Shown: positions 18,545 to 26,982, counted from the first letter of the stretch. The stretch: DNA of 60,966 bases from Deltaproteobacteria bacterium (GCA_021781535.1 JAJXWO010000024.1:1-60966); one strand, 5' to 3'. Numbers and translations: made by a program. Notes: generated by a model not told the origin, from the letters alone.

Positions 18545-19492
18545 ATGAATATGAAAAAAATAGTATTAGCTAATTTGATGTTTGCAATCTCATTACTTTT
18601 TTTGCCCTCTCTTTCATCTGCTTTCACTGAAAGCTTTGAGAATAACAATTTTGCATCTAGAGGCTGGTACGATAACACCAGCCAAGGGAACATAGTAAGC
18701 GGAGGTCAGTCTGGAAACTGTCTGCAATGGGCGTGGACAAGTGGCGCGACCACACCGACAAATGGTGGCCCTATGCGAATGGAGTTCACTCCTACAGACA
18801 GCCTGTACTTATCTTTCTATGTTAAATTCCAAACCGTGTGGAGAGGTTCGCAAAAGACGTACCATCCTCACCTGTTTTATATCCTTTCAGATCTTGATGA
18901 TTCGGCCAATGCTTACAGCCCATTAGCTAACAACTATCTGCAAACATATGTTGAATTCCTTAGTGATGTCGGGAGTCCGTACACCATTCGGCCACAGTTA
19001 GCGATTCAGGACGAAAAAAGAGTAAACACTTCAAATGGCACACTACCAAACAATCTAGCCGCTGTTACTGAAAACAGAAGTGTAGCCTATTGCAACAACC
19101 CGGTGTCCGCTGGCGCTACTGGAACTTGTTACGCTGACAGTCCTTACTACAGTGCGAATACATGGAAAGCATCGACTGCCTCTGTATCTACAGACGCGTG
19201 GCACCATGTAGAAGTCTATTTTAAAATGAACTCGATCAGTGGCGGCAAGGGGCAGTCAAACGGGATCATGCAGGAGTGGATAGACGGCGCTCAGGTTATT
19301 AATCAAAGCAATGTTCTTTATCGAACTAATCAGGACCCCACGAAGAAATGGGCGCAGTTTGTTCTGGCCCCGTATATTGGCGATGGCTCACCTATCGCTC
19401 AGTCAATGTGGATAGATGAATTGACGGTAGGAACATCGCCGCCATCAAATAATACAACGCTTAGTGCGCCAACCGGTTTAACGGTCAAATAA
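18545..19492 (+). CDS. Secreted jelly-roll-like protein, paired with the preceding gene
   Basis: 315 residues from ATG 18545 behind TAGGAG. The signal peptide ends near residue 25 (LSSA). The mature part shows the same beta-sandwich phrasing as its neighbour: LYLSFYVKFQ, AWHHVEVYFKMN, GIMQEWIDGAQV, SMWIDELTVG. Two Cys (YCNN and TCYAD, near residues 180-200) may form a disulfide. The C-terminus ends APTGLTVK. It starts 35 bases after the previous stop, so it is probably cotranscribed and shares the riboswitch. Overall identity with the neighbour looks low, consistent with old paralogues. Function unknown; a polymer-binding or lyase role is plausible. Confidence 0.75.
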   Translation: MNMKKIVLANLMFAISLLFLPSLSSAFTESFENNNFASRGWYDNTSQGNIVSGGQSGNCLQWAWTSGATTPTNGGPMRMEFTPTDSLYLSFYVKFQTVWRGSQKTYHPHLFYILSDLDDSANAYSPLANNYLQTYVEFLSDVGSPYTIRPQLAIQDEKRVNTSNGTLPNNLAAVTENRSVAYCNNPVSAGATGTCYADSPYYSANTWKASTASVSTDAWHHVEVYFKMNSISGGKGQSNGIMQEWIDGAQVINQSNVLYRTNQDPTKKWAQFVLAPYIGDGSPIAQSMWIDELTVGTSPPSNNTTLSAPTGLTVK

Positions 19493-19529
19493 GTTTACTT
19501 GATTAAACCGTTCAAGTTTAGAATTCTAA

Positions 19530-19573
19530 CCAAAGACTCCATACCAAATTGATAGATGGTCTGGAGTCTTTGG
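19530..19573 (+). terminator. Strong hairpin terminator after the jelly-roll genes
   Basis: CCAAAGACTCCA pairs with TGGAGTCTTTGG (12 bp). A further ACCA/TGGT pair lies inside the loop, and a T-rich run (ATTATTTTGTTG) follows. Confidence 0.8.
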
Positions 19574-19655
19574 CATTATTTTGTTGTCTTCATTTCGTTA
19601 AAAACCGTTTCCAGAACTCTCCCCATCCCCCAATCTAACAAAATTAACTTATTTA

Positions 19656-19665
19656 ACAATCCGCT
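19656..19665 (+). promoter_or_regulatory. Candidate upstream activator motif for the sigma-54 promoter at 19781
   Basis: ACAATCCGCT matches ACACTCCGCT at 6332 and lies at the same distance from its sigma-54 core. The upstream 30 bases also align (CCCCAAATCTAACA at 6304 against CCCCCAATCTAACA at 19627). Confidence 0.5.
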
Positions 19666-19780
19666 TACCTCCCCATAGATTCAACTCCTAGGTTATTAAG
19701 GGTTATAAAAGCATCTCTATGTCTTCCATATAATTATTTGTGTGACTGTTGCAACTAGCTGTATTGATAGAAAAAAATAC

Positions 19781-19796
19781 TGGCATTAATAGTGCT
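19781..19796 (+). promoter_or_regulatory. Sigma-54 promoter of the oxidoreductase/amidotransferase operon
   Basis: TGGCATTAATAGTGCT, identical over 16 bases to the core at 6457, with GG-N10-GC spacing. Transcription would begin near 19807 and read through 19906-25411. Confidence 0.8.
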
Positions 19797-19905
19797 TCTA
19801 CGTTAACAGCATGTCAATCCTTAACCTGATGCGCCTGCTGGGCATTGACAGGCAATGCTGAGATGTGAACGTTGAACAATACTTCGTGATTTCTATAGGT
19901 GATTC

Positions 19906-21303
19906 ATGAAGAATAGAATAGTTGTGATCGGCGGCGGACTCGCTGGCTCATTGATATGCAATGAGTTGGTTAAACATGCTGACGTGATACTACTTGAAGT
20001 CGGAAGTAAAAACGCCATTCAATATCCACATATCAGTTTTATCAAAAAAAAACTTGCTGAAGTCGGTACCTTCTGTTTTGGCGGAGGTGGCACAACCAAT
20101 CTTTGGCATAATGGTTTAATCCCCATCAATAAATGTGATGTAACTAACAAGGATTTCAGTGAAATACTAGCTGAGGCACAGTTGTTTAGCGATGAAGCGG
20201 CGTCAGCCCTCTTTTTCAATAAAGAGACATTTTCCATAGTCTATGAAAAACTGGTATCTGAAGTTACGGATATTGCACAAAGTAATAGAATCTTCCCAGA
20301 TGGAATTGATTGCTTGATTTATCCCAAAAAATTCAAAAAGTTAACTGTTGACTCACAAGTCAACGATTTTTACTCTGTTGATAAGGTTAGTTTTGTTTTT
20401 GATGGTAGCCGAATCAAGACCGTTACATACACCAGCGCCTCAAAAGAATATTCCGTCGATGCCAGCATTGTGATTGTTGCCGCCGGAGCGTTGGGAAGCC
20501 CAAAAATTATAAGAGATATTATATTGGCGTCAGGGCATCATTTCGAAAACGTGGGGGGCGGATTTATCGACCATCCGATGGGGTTTGTCGGTAAGGTGCG
20601 CTTTAAGAAGGATGTTGCCGGGTTTATCAGGCAACTTTCGATGTCTGACAAGGGAGATTATGTTAGTCGAAGTGCCATTCGCCTTAAGAGTGAATGCGGC
20701 CAGTATACCTGCTGTGCCTTTTTACGTCCGGCCTTGACTATGGATAATCGACTTTCCATATATAAATACAAATCACTTTTGGGGGCCAGCACCGGTTTGG
20801 CCAGGTTGCGGAATGTTTTTTCCTGTAAAATATTTCATCCGGATATTATAGCGGAAGTGTTCTCCCACCTTTTCGGGGTGAACATCCCGAGTCTAACCTA
20901 CAATATTCTGTTTATCGCAGAGCAAAAGCGGGGGAACAATCGCGTCTATTATGATGGGGACGACCTGATGGTTGATTGGTCCATTTCTCCGGATGAATTG
21001 GCTATTTATAGATCTCTGTTAAAAAAACTGAATGGCATGCTACTGAACATTGCCGAGCAAGTAAACATTGAAACGAATATTACCGAGGATTGGCTGTGGT
21101 CAGCCGCTCATCATTCTTGCACGACGCCACTCGGTAGTTCCCCAAGGGACCTTATTGATAAAGATCTAAAGCTGAATTTTTGCGATAATGCGTTTGTATG
21201 TGATGGTTCCGTAATTCAGGAACATTCCTATGCCAATACCGGCCTTACTATTGGTCAACTTGCCTTTCGACTGGTAAGGAGAGTGCTCAATGTCTCCGGT
21301 TAA
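19906..21303 (+). CDS. GMC-type FAD-dependent oxidoreductase
   Basis: 465 residues. The N-terminal Rossmann motif is VVIGGGLAGSLICNEL. A Gly-rich GGGGTTNLWHNG segment lies near residue 65. IVIVAAGALGSPKIIRDI is the GMC second signature. The C-terminal GMC_oxred_C block contains AAHHSCTTPLG, with the active-site His, and VCDGSVIQEHSYANTGLTI. The family oxidises alcohols, including sugar hydroxyls, with FAD. Its place as first gene of a sigma-54 operon with an epimerase suggests oxidation of a sugar precursor or lipid intermediate of the polymer. Its stop overlaps the next gene by 14 bases. Confidence 0.85.
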   Translation: MKNRIVVIGGGLAGSLICNELVKHADVILLEVGSKNAIQYPHISFIKKKLAEVGTFCFGGGGTTNLWHNGLIPINKCDVTNKDFSEILAEAQLFSDEAASALFFNKETFSIVYEKLVSEVTDIAQSNRIFPDGIDCLIYPKKFKKLTVDSQVNDFYSVDKVSFVFDGSRIKTVTYTSASKEYSVDASIVIVAAGALGSPKIIRDIILASGHHFENVGGGFIDHPMGFVGKVRFKKDVAGFIRQLSMSDKGDYVSRSAIRLKSECGQYTCCAFLRPALTMDNRLSIYKYKSLLGASTGLARLRNVFSCKIFHPDIIAEVFSHLFGVNIPSLTYNILFIAEQKRGNNRVYYDGDDLMVDWSISPDELAIYRSLLKKLNGMLLNIAEQVNIETNITEDWLWSAAHHSCTTPLGSSPRDLIDKDLKLNFCDNAFVCDGSVIQEHSYANTGLTIGQLAFRLVRRVLNVSG

Positions 21304-22303
21304 TGACCTGGCCGGGATGACGGTTCTTGTGACCGGAGCCAGCGGTTTTCTTGGGAGCAGAACAGTTGAAGTTCTGTCAGAACAAGGCTGCTCAGTTCAT
21401 GCCCTGGTAAGGAAAACGTCACGAATTGATCACTTGCATTTACCTAATGTGACAATCTTCTATGGTGATGTTGCCGAGTCCGAATCATTAAAATCTGCTT
21501 TCGATGGGATCGACTACGTTATTCACACGGCTGCCGATACCGGAGGTACAGAAGCAGGGGGACGTCATGTTACGATTCATGGAACCAGTAATATCCTTGA
21601 GTGCTGTGTGTCTTCCAAGGTTAAGAAGCTTGTATATATTAGTTCCTGTTCTGTGTACGGCGTTACTGCTTACAAAGACGGTCAGTTAGTCGATGAAAAC
21701 ATGGCCATGGAGCACGTTCCGGAGCAACGAGGGGCTTATTCATGGGCCAAGTTGGAGGCTGAAAAGTTGGTGGCCCGCTTTATGGAGCAGGAAAAAATAC
21801 CTGTCGTCTGTTTGCGCCCCGGGACCATCTACGGTCCGGGTGGGGCTGTTTACTCGCCCATGGTAGGTTTCTCGCTCGGGTGCAGAATCTTTGTCATCAT
21901 TGGTGACGGCGAATCTATTCTGCCACTGGTCTATATCGACAGTCTGGTCGCAGCTATCATCCTCTCGCTTACCAATGAAAATAGTAACGGGCAGATCTAT
22001 AATGTGGTTGATTTAGACCGGGTCAATAAAAAGCGCTATATGGATAAGTTGATTCGTCGCCTTTATCCCCGGTCCAAATGTTTTTATCTATCTTACGGCC
22101 TTTTGTATTTTCTGGTTATGATTCAGGAAAGGCTGCTTACGGCCCTAAAGCGTGAGCCCGTACTGACATGCTATCGTCTCAACGCCTCCCAGAAGCCGAT
22201 CGTTTATGATGTGACAAAAATAGTGAAGGACCTAAAGTGGCAGCCCGTGGTTTCTTTCGATGAGGCCGTTGCTAACTTTATTGACTATGAACGGAGCCAT
22301 TAA
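21290..22303 (+). CDS. NAD-dependent epimerase/dehydratase (extended SDR)
   Basis: 337 residues overlapping the oxidoreductase gene. VLVTGASGFLGSRTVEVL is the G-x-x-G-x-x-G NAD site. SSCSVYG gives the catalytic Ser, and YSWAKLEAEK gives the Tyr-x-x-x-Lys pair. LRPGTIYGPGG is typical of the extended SDR class that includes sugar-nucleotide epimerases and 3-beta-hydroxysteroid-type dehydrogenases. A hydrophobic stretch near residues 265-285 (YGLLYFLVMI) is unusual for a soluble epimerase and might associate with the membrane. The sugar substrate is unknown. Confidence 0.87.
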   Translation: MSPVNDLAGMTVLVTGASGFLGSRTVEVLSEQGCSVHALVRKTSRIDHLHLPNVTIFYGDVAESESLKSAFDGIDYVIHTAADTGGTEAGGRHVTIHGTSNILECCVSSKVKKLVYISSCSVYGVTAYKDGQLVDENMAMEHVPEQRGAYSWAKLEAEKLVARFMEQEKIPVVCLRPGTIYGPGGAVYSPMVGFSLGCRIFVIIGDGESILPLVYIDSLVAAIILSLTNENSNGQIYNVVDLDRVNKKRYMDKLIRRLYPRSKCFYLSYGLLYFLVMIQERLLTALKREPVLTCYRLNASQKPIVYDVTKIVKDLKWQPVVSFDEAVANFIDYERSH

Positions 22304-22382
22304 CAAGCTTGCCGATTATCTGATCTTTTGGTTATGGGATATTTTGTAAGTAGCCAGTATGTAGGCTTTTTGGAGGCACAGT

Positions 22383-24278
22383 ATGTGCGGGATTTATGGA
22401 ATCGCAGCACCGAATGTCGCTAAAGGTTTTCTGAAGGCGGCCACCGATACCCTGGCTCATCGCGGTCCTGACTCCGCAGGCTATTACCTGGATGAACATA
22501 TTGGCCTCGGTCATCGCCGTTTAAGCATTATCGACCTTGCGGGCAGCGATCAGCCTATATTCAACGAAGATCGTTCGAAATGTATCATTTTTAATGGTGA
22601 AATTTACAATTTTGCCGAACTCCGCAGTCGTCTTGTTGCCTTGGGGCACAGGTTTGCTACTAATGGAGACACGGAAACGATTCTGCATGCCTATGAAGAG
22701 TGGGGAGAATCATGCGTTGAATATCTCAATGGAATGTTTGCCTTCGCCATCTGGGATGCAACCGAGCGGGTTCTGTTTCTCGCCCGTGACCGTCTCGGAA
22801 TCAAACCCCTTTTTTATGGCAATTACAGAAATGGTTTCTGTTTCGCTTCGGAAATGAAGGCGATATTGGCTGATGAACAGTTTCCGCGAGGAATTGATGA
22901 TCGTGCGCTCGCCAGTTATTTCATGCTTTCATACATTCCCGGTGAAGCAACTATATATCCGGATATACGCAAGCTTCTCCCCGGGCACACCCTGACATGG
23001 CGAAACAATAACTTCTGCATTAGACAGTATTGGGACCTTAGCTTTGTTCCGGATAAGGGAAAGAACGATGATTATTTCATTCGGGGTTCAATGGATCTCC
23101 TCAATGGAGCCGTCGATAGCCATATGGTAAGCGATGTACCTTTGGGCGCATTTCTGAGTGGGGGGCTTGATTCGAGTGCTATTGTTGCAATGATGAGCAA
23201 AAACTCCGAGTGTCCTGTCAACACGTTCTGTATGGGGTTCGGTGGCGATGTTGGCGGCTATCTTGACGAGCGGCCGTATGCCCGGCAGGTCGCTGATCGT
23301 TATGCCACTCGGCATAATGAGTTTGAAGTGCTGCCGGACTTTGAAGGTTTGGTCGAAACCATTGTCAGGGCTTTTGACGAACCTTTTGCTGATGATTCGT
23401 CGATTCCTTCGTATTTCGTCTGCAAAATCGCCCGGGAAAACGTAACGGTTGCAATGTCCGGGCTGGGAGGGGATGAAGCCTTTGGCGGATACGAAAGATA
23501 TCTCGGCTTTAGCCTGAGCGGTTGGTTTCGGCATATCCCCTCCGTGATCATGACCGGGATACTACAGCCGTTGGTCGAAAAACTTTCCGAGAGAAGCGAC
23601 GGCCATTACACGGTTAACCACATGAAGCGTTTTGTGCGCTCTGCCGCCTTACCACCTGATGAACTATATCTTGGCTATCTACAAAAAATTAAAACTGGAA
23701 TCCGCCCTGTCTTTTTCGATGATCCCGACCGCTTTGCCAAACATTATGCCTCATGCCGCGACCTCGTACTGGGTCACTTCAATTCAGCCAATGTTTCCGG
23801 AGGTGATTATTCCCTCAATCGGCCGCTGTACTGCGATGTCAAAACTTATTTGCCGGAAGACATCCTGTGCGTCACCGACAGGATGAGCATGCAGCATGGT
23901 CTTGAAGTACGGGTCCCCTTCCTGGATCATAAGTTCCTTGAATTCTGCGCCACAATCCCGGCAGAAATGAAGATAAGATTCATGCAAAAGAAATACTTGA
24001 TGAAAAAAGCCGTTCAACCTCTTCTTCCCAAGGAGGTCATTTCACACCGCAAGCAGGGTTTTGTCGGTCCGATGACCCGCTGGCTGAAGAGCGATTTGAA
24101 ATCGTTAGTGCTGGAAACGTTGTCTGAAGGAAATCTGCGTAAACACAATCTGTTGAACCGTGGCACAGTCAGGACAATTCTCGATGAACATTTTTCCGGA
24201 AGGGAAATCCACGATACCCTGATATGGTCGATGGTTATTTTTCAGACCTGGTACAACATATATATTGATAGACGATAG
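22383..24278 (+). CDS. asnB: Asparagine synthase-type glutamine amidotransferase of the EPS locus
   Basis: 631 residues. The N-terminal class II glutaminase domain starts with the catalytic Cys2 (MCGIYGI) and includes LAHRGPDSAG and IIFNGEIYNF. The synthetase domain has the PP-loop FLSGGLDSSAI near residue 260 and MSGLGGDEAFGGYERY near residue 360. Both halves look complete. Exosortase loci regularly carry such an amidotransferase, thought to amidate a sugar acid or other polymer component rather than make asparagine. A housekeeping asparagine synthetase cannot be excluded. A good AGTATG start with GGAGGC ahead fixes the N-terminus, since Cys must be residue 2. Confidence 0.9.
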   Translation: MCGIYGIAAPNVAKGFLKAATDTLAHRGPDSAGYYLDEHIGLGHRRLSIIDLAGSDQPIFNEDRSKCIIFNGEIYNFAELRSRLVALGHRFATNGDTETILHAYEEWGESCVEYLNGMFAFAIWDATERVLFLARDRLGIKPLFYGNYRNGFCFASEMKAILADEQFPRGIDDRALASYFMLSYIPGEATIYPDIRKLLPGHTLTWRNNNFCIRQYWDLSFVPDKGKNDDYFIRGSMDLLNGAVDSHMVSDVPLGAFLSGGLDSSAIVAMMSKNSECPVNTFCMGFGGDVGGYLDERPYARQVADRYATRHNEFEVLPDFEGLVETIVRAFDEPFADDSSIPSYFVCKIARENVTVAMSGLGGDEAFGGYERYLGFSLSGWFRHIPSVIMTGILQPLVEKLSERSDGHYTVNHMKRFVRSAALPPDELYLGYLQKIKTGIRPVFFDDPDRFAKHYASCRDLVLGHFNSANVSGGDYSLNRPLYCDVKTYLPEDILCVTDRMSMQHGLEVRVPFLDHKFLEFCATIPAEMKIRFMQKKYLMKKAVQPLLPKEVISHRKQGFVGPMTRWLKSDLKSLVLETLSEGNLRKHNLLNRGTVRTILDEHFSGREIHDTLIWSMVIFQTWYNIYIDRR

Positions 24279-24286
24279 GCGGAGAT

Positions 24287-25411
24287 ATGATGGAACTGTT
24301 ATTTTACCTGTTTTTATTCCTGGCAATTTATCCGTATGTGATCTACCCGTTGCTGGTGATGGCATGGTCCAGGCAGTCGGCCAGAACCTGGGATAAAAAG
24401 TATATAACCCCTAAAGTCTCACTGATAATCTCCGTTTATAATGAAGAAGGCGTGATCAGGGAAAAGATTGAGAACGCCCTGTCGGTTGATTACCCCAAAG
24501 ATCTTTTCGAAGTCATCATTGTTTCCGATGGTTCTACTGACCGGACTAATCAAATTGTTACCTCTATTGTTGATCCAAGACTTACTCTTCGAGCATACCT
24601 GGAAAGAAATGGCAAGACAGCGTGCCTGAATCAAGTCGTCCCTGATGCCAGGGGTGAAATTCTGGTATTCACCGATGCTAATTCCATGTTTCCGTCCGAC
24701 ACCATTTTGAAGCTCGCCAAAAATTTTACTGACAACAGGATCGGTCTGGTAACTGGATGGACCAAATATCGAAATGCCAACAGCGAGGAGGAAACCACGG
24801 GCCTTTACGCACGCCTGGAAAAAGTCACAAAGTACGCGGAAAGCCTTGTCTCTTCATGTGTCGGCGCGGATGGGGCAATCTTTGCAATGAGAAAGGCGCT
24901 ATATCGCCCGCTAAAGGATTACGACATAAACGATTTTGTGATTCCGCTGAACGTTATTGGCCAGGGGAAAAGGGTCGTTCTCGATTCCGAGGCGTATTGC
25001 GTAGAGAAACCATCGGAAGGAGAAGTAAGAGAGTTTCGTCGCCAAGTACGTATAACCAACAGGACCATCGGAGCGATCTGGAGAAATAGAGAGTTTTTAA
25101 ACCCTTTAAAATATGGGGCCTTTGCCTTTTGCCTGTTGTCACATAAGGGTATTCGATTTCTGGTCCCGTTTTTCTTTCTCGGAACATTCTGCACTGGCTT
25201 GATTCTATCCGCTACATCCATTATCTATGCCGGTTTTACAATTGCTCAGGTGCTTTTTGTCGTGGTAGGGATTTTTGGAATATTGGATAGTTCTTATGGG
25301 AGGCTGGTTCAGTTATGCTCTTTTATCCTGTTGACTATTTATGCCCAATTGGTTGGTTGGATACGGTGGGCTGCAGGCAAATCCGATGTGATCTGGAAAC
25401 CGGAACGATAA
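24287..25411 (+). CDS. Membrane GT2 family glycosyltransferase
   Basis: 374 residues starting 8 bases after the amidotransferase stop. One or two N-terminal hydrophobic helices (LLFYLFLFLAIYPYVIYPLLVM) are followed by a GT2 catalytic domain: SLIISVYNEEGVI, IIVSDGSTD, VFTDANSMF (DxD), and FRRQVRITNRT near residue 250, the Q-x-x-R region. Three further hydrophobic helices lie at the C-terminus. It ends the second EPS operon. The topology matches hyaluronan/cellulose-synthase-like enzymes that add sugar at the inner membrane face. Confidence 0.88.
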   Translation: MMELLFYLFLFLAIYPYVIYPLLVMAWSRQSARTWDKKYITPKVSLIISVYNEEGVIREKIENALSVDYPKDLFEVIIVSDGSTDRTNQIVTSIVDPRLTLRAYLERNGKTACLNQVVPDARGEILVFTDANSMFPSDTILKLAKNFTDNRIGLVTGWTKYRNANSEEETTGLYARLEKVTKYAESLVSSCVGADGAIFAMRKALYRPLKDYDINDFVIPLNVIGQGKRVVLDSEAYCVEKPSEGEVREFRRQVRITNRTIGAIWRNREFLNPLKYGAFAFCLLSHKGIRFLVPFFFLGTFCTGLILSATSIIYAGFTIAQVLFVVVGIFGILDSSYGRLVQLCSFILLTIYAQLVGWIRWAAGKSDVIWKPER

Positions 25412-25857
25412 GTAGTATTCAAACCCTCATATTTTATCACTCAAATCTCAATTGTTTTGCCTTACAGCGGATCGACCGTAATCTGTTCCAGTACTACGTC
25501 AAGGCGCTAAATAATTAACATTTTGGAATATATTTTTTTATCTCTCTACTCCGCTCCAATACTTCTTCCCAAGCAGATTTTTGGTTTTTCCGTGTCCCTT
25601 TTCAAACAGCTATATTCTTGTACTGTCAGTGCAACTCACTGTAATTCCGTCTTTTACCGAATTAGTGCCTTGGCACGTTTTGTGGATTGTACAATATAGT
25701 TTTTTGCATCATGGCCTTTGTGGATCTTACAAATACATGTATCTGACATTTTGTTTATCTTCAGCCCGGATTCAGAGTGCCTTGAATCAACAAATGTTTA
25801 CGAAGTAAAAAAGACCGGTGCCGGTCAAAAATAATCTTACTTGAAAAGGAGTACGAC
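25412..25857. other. Intergenic region with a degenerate sigma-54-like promoter
   Basis: No gene is supported; a 75-codon open frame at 25581 lacks a ribosome binding site and has a shadow-like composition. CTACTCCGCT (25546-25555) lies 123 bases before the TGG of the sigma-54-like sequence at 25670, the same geometry as at 6.3 and 19.7 kb. Confidence 0.55.
25670..25685 (+). promoter_or_regulatory. Sigma-54-like promoter of the lipoprotein gene (imperfect -12)
   Basis: TTGGCACGTTTTGTGG has a perfect -24 half (TTGGCACG), but the -12 dinucleotide is GG instead of GC at the correct 10-base spacing. The shared upstream CCGCT motif at the same distance as in the two strong promoters supports it. 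The leader would be about 160 bases. Confidence 0.45.
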
Positions 25858-26382
25858 ATGAAAAAAGAGGATGAACATGGCATGAGAAAAATTCACTCGC
25901 GGTTGTTTCAGGTAGTGTTTTACCCGCTGCTGTTTCTTGTAATGGTCGGGTTGTACGGTTGTGGAGGTGGAGGCGGTGATAATAGTACTACTCCAACAGT
26001 TGCAGCGACCACACCGACAACCACGCCGACAACAACACCGACAACAACACCGACAACGACACCGACAACGACAACTCCGGTGACTACACCGACACTAACT
26101 AAAATAACAATAAACACACCAAGTGGGACCAATCAGGTAACAACTACCGTCGGAACGTCTATAATATTCACAGCCACAGGGACATATTCGGATGGTTCGA
26201 CCCTCGATATATCTAATCAAGTCACCTGGCATTCAACTACAACCGGAGAAGTTACAGCTACCATCATCATTAATCCAGATGGTACGCGCACCGTTTTATC
26301 AAGCAGTCCATCGATAACAACAATTACTGCTGAAAAGGACGGAATCACATCTGATCCGGTTACGCTTACGGTAAATCCCTAA
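25858..26382 (+). CDS. Surface lipoprotein with Thr/Pro linker and Ig-like (BIG2) domain
   Basis: 174 residues; AAAAGGAG precedes the ATG. The lipobox LYGC (Cys near residue 35) is followed by five glycines. Then comes a Thr/Pro linker of about 40 residues built from a 12-base DNA repeat (unit ACAACNACNCCG, about 26015-26070). The C-terminal 90 residues form one BIG2-type Ig domain (ATGTYSDGSTLDISNQVTW). It should be anchored in the outer membrane with the Ig domain exposed. It may be a matrix or polymer-contact protein. An in-frame Met at residue 9 (HGMRK) is another possible start. Confidence 0.82.
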   Translation: MKKEDEHGMRKIHSRLFQVVFYPLLFLVMVGLYGCGGGGGDNSTTPTVAATTPTTTPTTTPTTTPTTTPTTTTPVTTPTLTKITINTPSGTNQVTTTVGTSIIFTATGTYSDGSTLDISNQVTWHSTTTGEVTATIIINPDGTRTVLSSSPSITTITAEKDGITSDPVTLTVNP

Positions 26383-26429
26383 CATATTCAGTTAAGGGTA
26401 AAATTTCCTCTGGGATAGTAATTTCTCCC

Positions 26430-26483
26430 GAGCATCTGTGTTCCTCCTCTTGGCGAGGTGAGCGAACCAGATGCTCTTTTTTT
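26430..26483 (+). terminator. Rho-independent terminator after the lipoprotein gene
   Basis: GAGCATCTG (26430-26438) pairs with CAGATGCTC (26468-26476). An inner CCTC/GAGG pair lies in the loop, and seven Ts follow. Confidence 0.85.
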
Positions 26484-26707
26484 AAGCGTGGCTGACTTGG
26501 GTGTGTTTTATACTATCAATTGTTTGAGATAATACATATTAAAATGGGGAATATTGGAGCCAATTACCTTAAAATACAGGTGCTTGGCTTTTTGTTTTGT
26601 GTATTTGAAATCACAACGATCCGCAGATATTTGGGTAACAATATGCCGGAGCGATCAAGCAGAATGCGAATACATTGAAAACAATTAATAAAACAGGTTT
26701 GTTATTT

Positions 26708-26723
26708 AGTGACAGTCATCACA
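26708..26723 (+). promoter_or_regulatory. CRP/FNR-family operator upstream of riboswitch 2
   Basis: AGTGA-CAGTCA-TCACA carries the same half-sites as the site at 17120. Its centre is about 35 bases before a -10-like TATAAA (26750-26755), so the activator would sit near -46. Confidence 0.6.
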
Positions 26724-26767
26724 TTAATTAAACGGTTGCTGGCCGATAGTATAAAACAAAAGAAGTG

Positions 26768-26914
26768 CTGTTTCCGAAGGGGTAAACCCAGGGTGACCTG
26801 GGGGCACAAAGCTGCGGGTCCTGAAATATTCAAAGTATTTTCAGGATAGCCGGGTTGGCGAAGGAACAGGTTCCCAGTAGTTATTAAACTACGGCGGACT
26901 GTTTCTTTTTTTTT
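26768..26914 (+). promoter_or_regulatory. GEMM-I riboswitch (probably c-di-GMP type) with terminator
   Basis: P1 pairs CTGTTTCC (26768-26775) with GGAACAG (26863-26869). The P1b hairpin is CCCAGG-GTGA-CCTGGG with a GNRA loop. The GGGCACAAAGC core follows, then a long TCCTGAAA/TTTCAGGA stem and AGCCGGGTTGGCGAA. The position aligned to Vc2 G20 is G, which favours c-di-GMP. The alternative fold pairs AGGAACAG (26862-26869) with CTGTTTCT (26899-26906) around an inner GTAGTT/AACTAC hairpin, ending in a T tract: an intrinsic terminator that destroys P1. Ligand should thus switch the gene at 26983 on. Confidence 0.88.
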
Positions 26915-26982
26915 GCTCTGAAAGTGCTGTTGAGAGCAGACAAAAAGACAGGTAAGCGCCGGATATGAAAAGGAGCCAGTTT

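Larger units (their letters stand above)
19493..19905. other. Intergenic region with terminator and sigma-54 promoter
   Basis: No gene. It carries the terminator (19530-19573), a block at about 19612-19680 resembling 6285-6350, and the sigma-54 core at 19781. From 19800 to the ATG at 19906 there is a roughly 100-base leader without clear structure. Confidence 0.7.

Noticed and set aside
25581..25808. 75-codon open frame in the intergenic region
   Set aside because: No ribosome binding site, and it runs across the sigma-54-like promoter.
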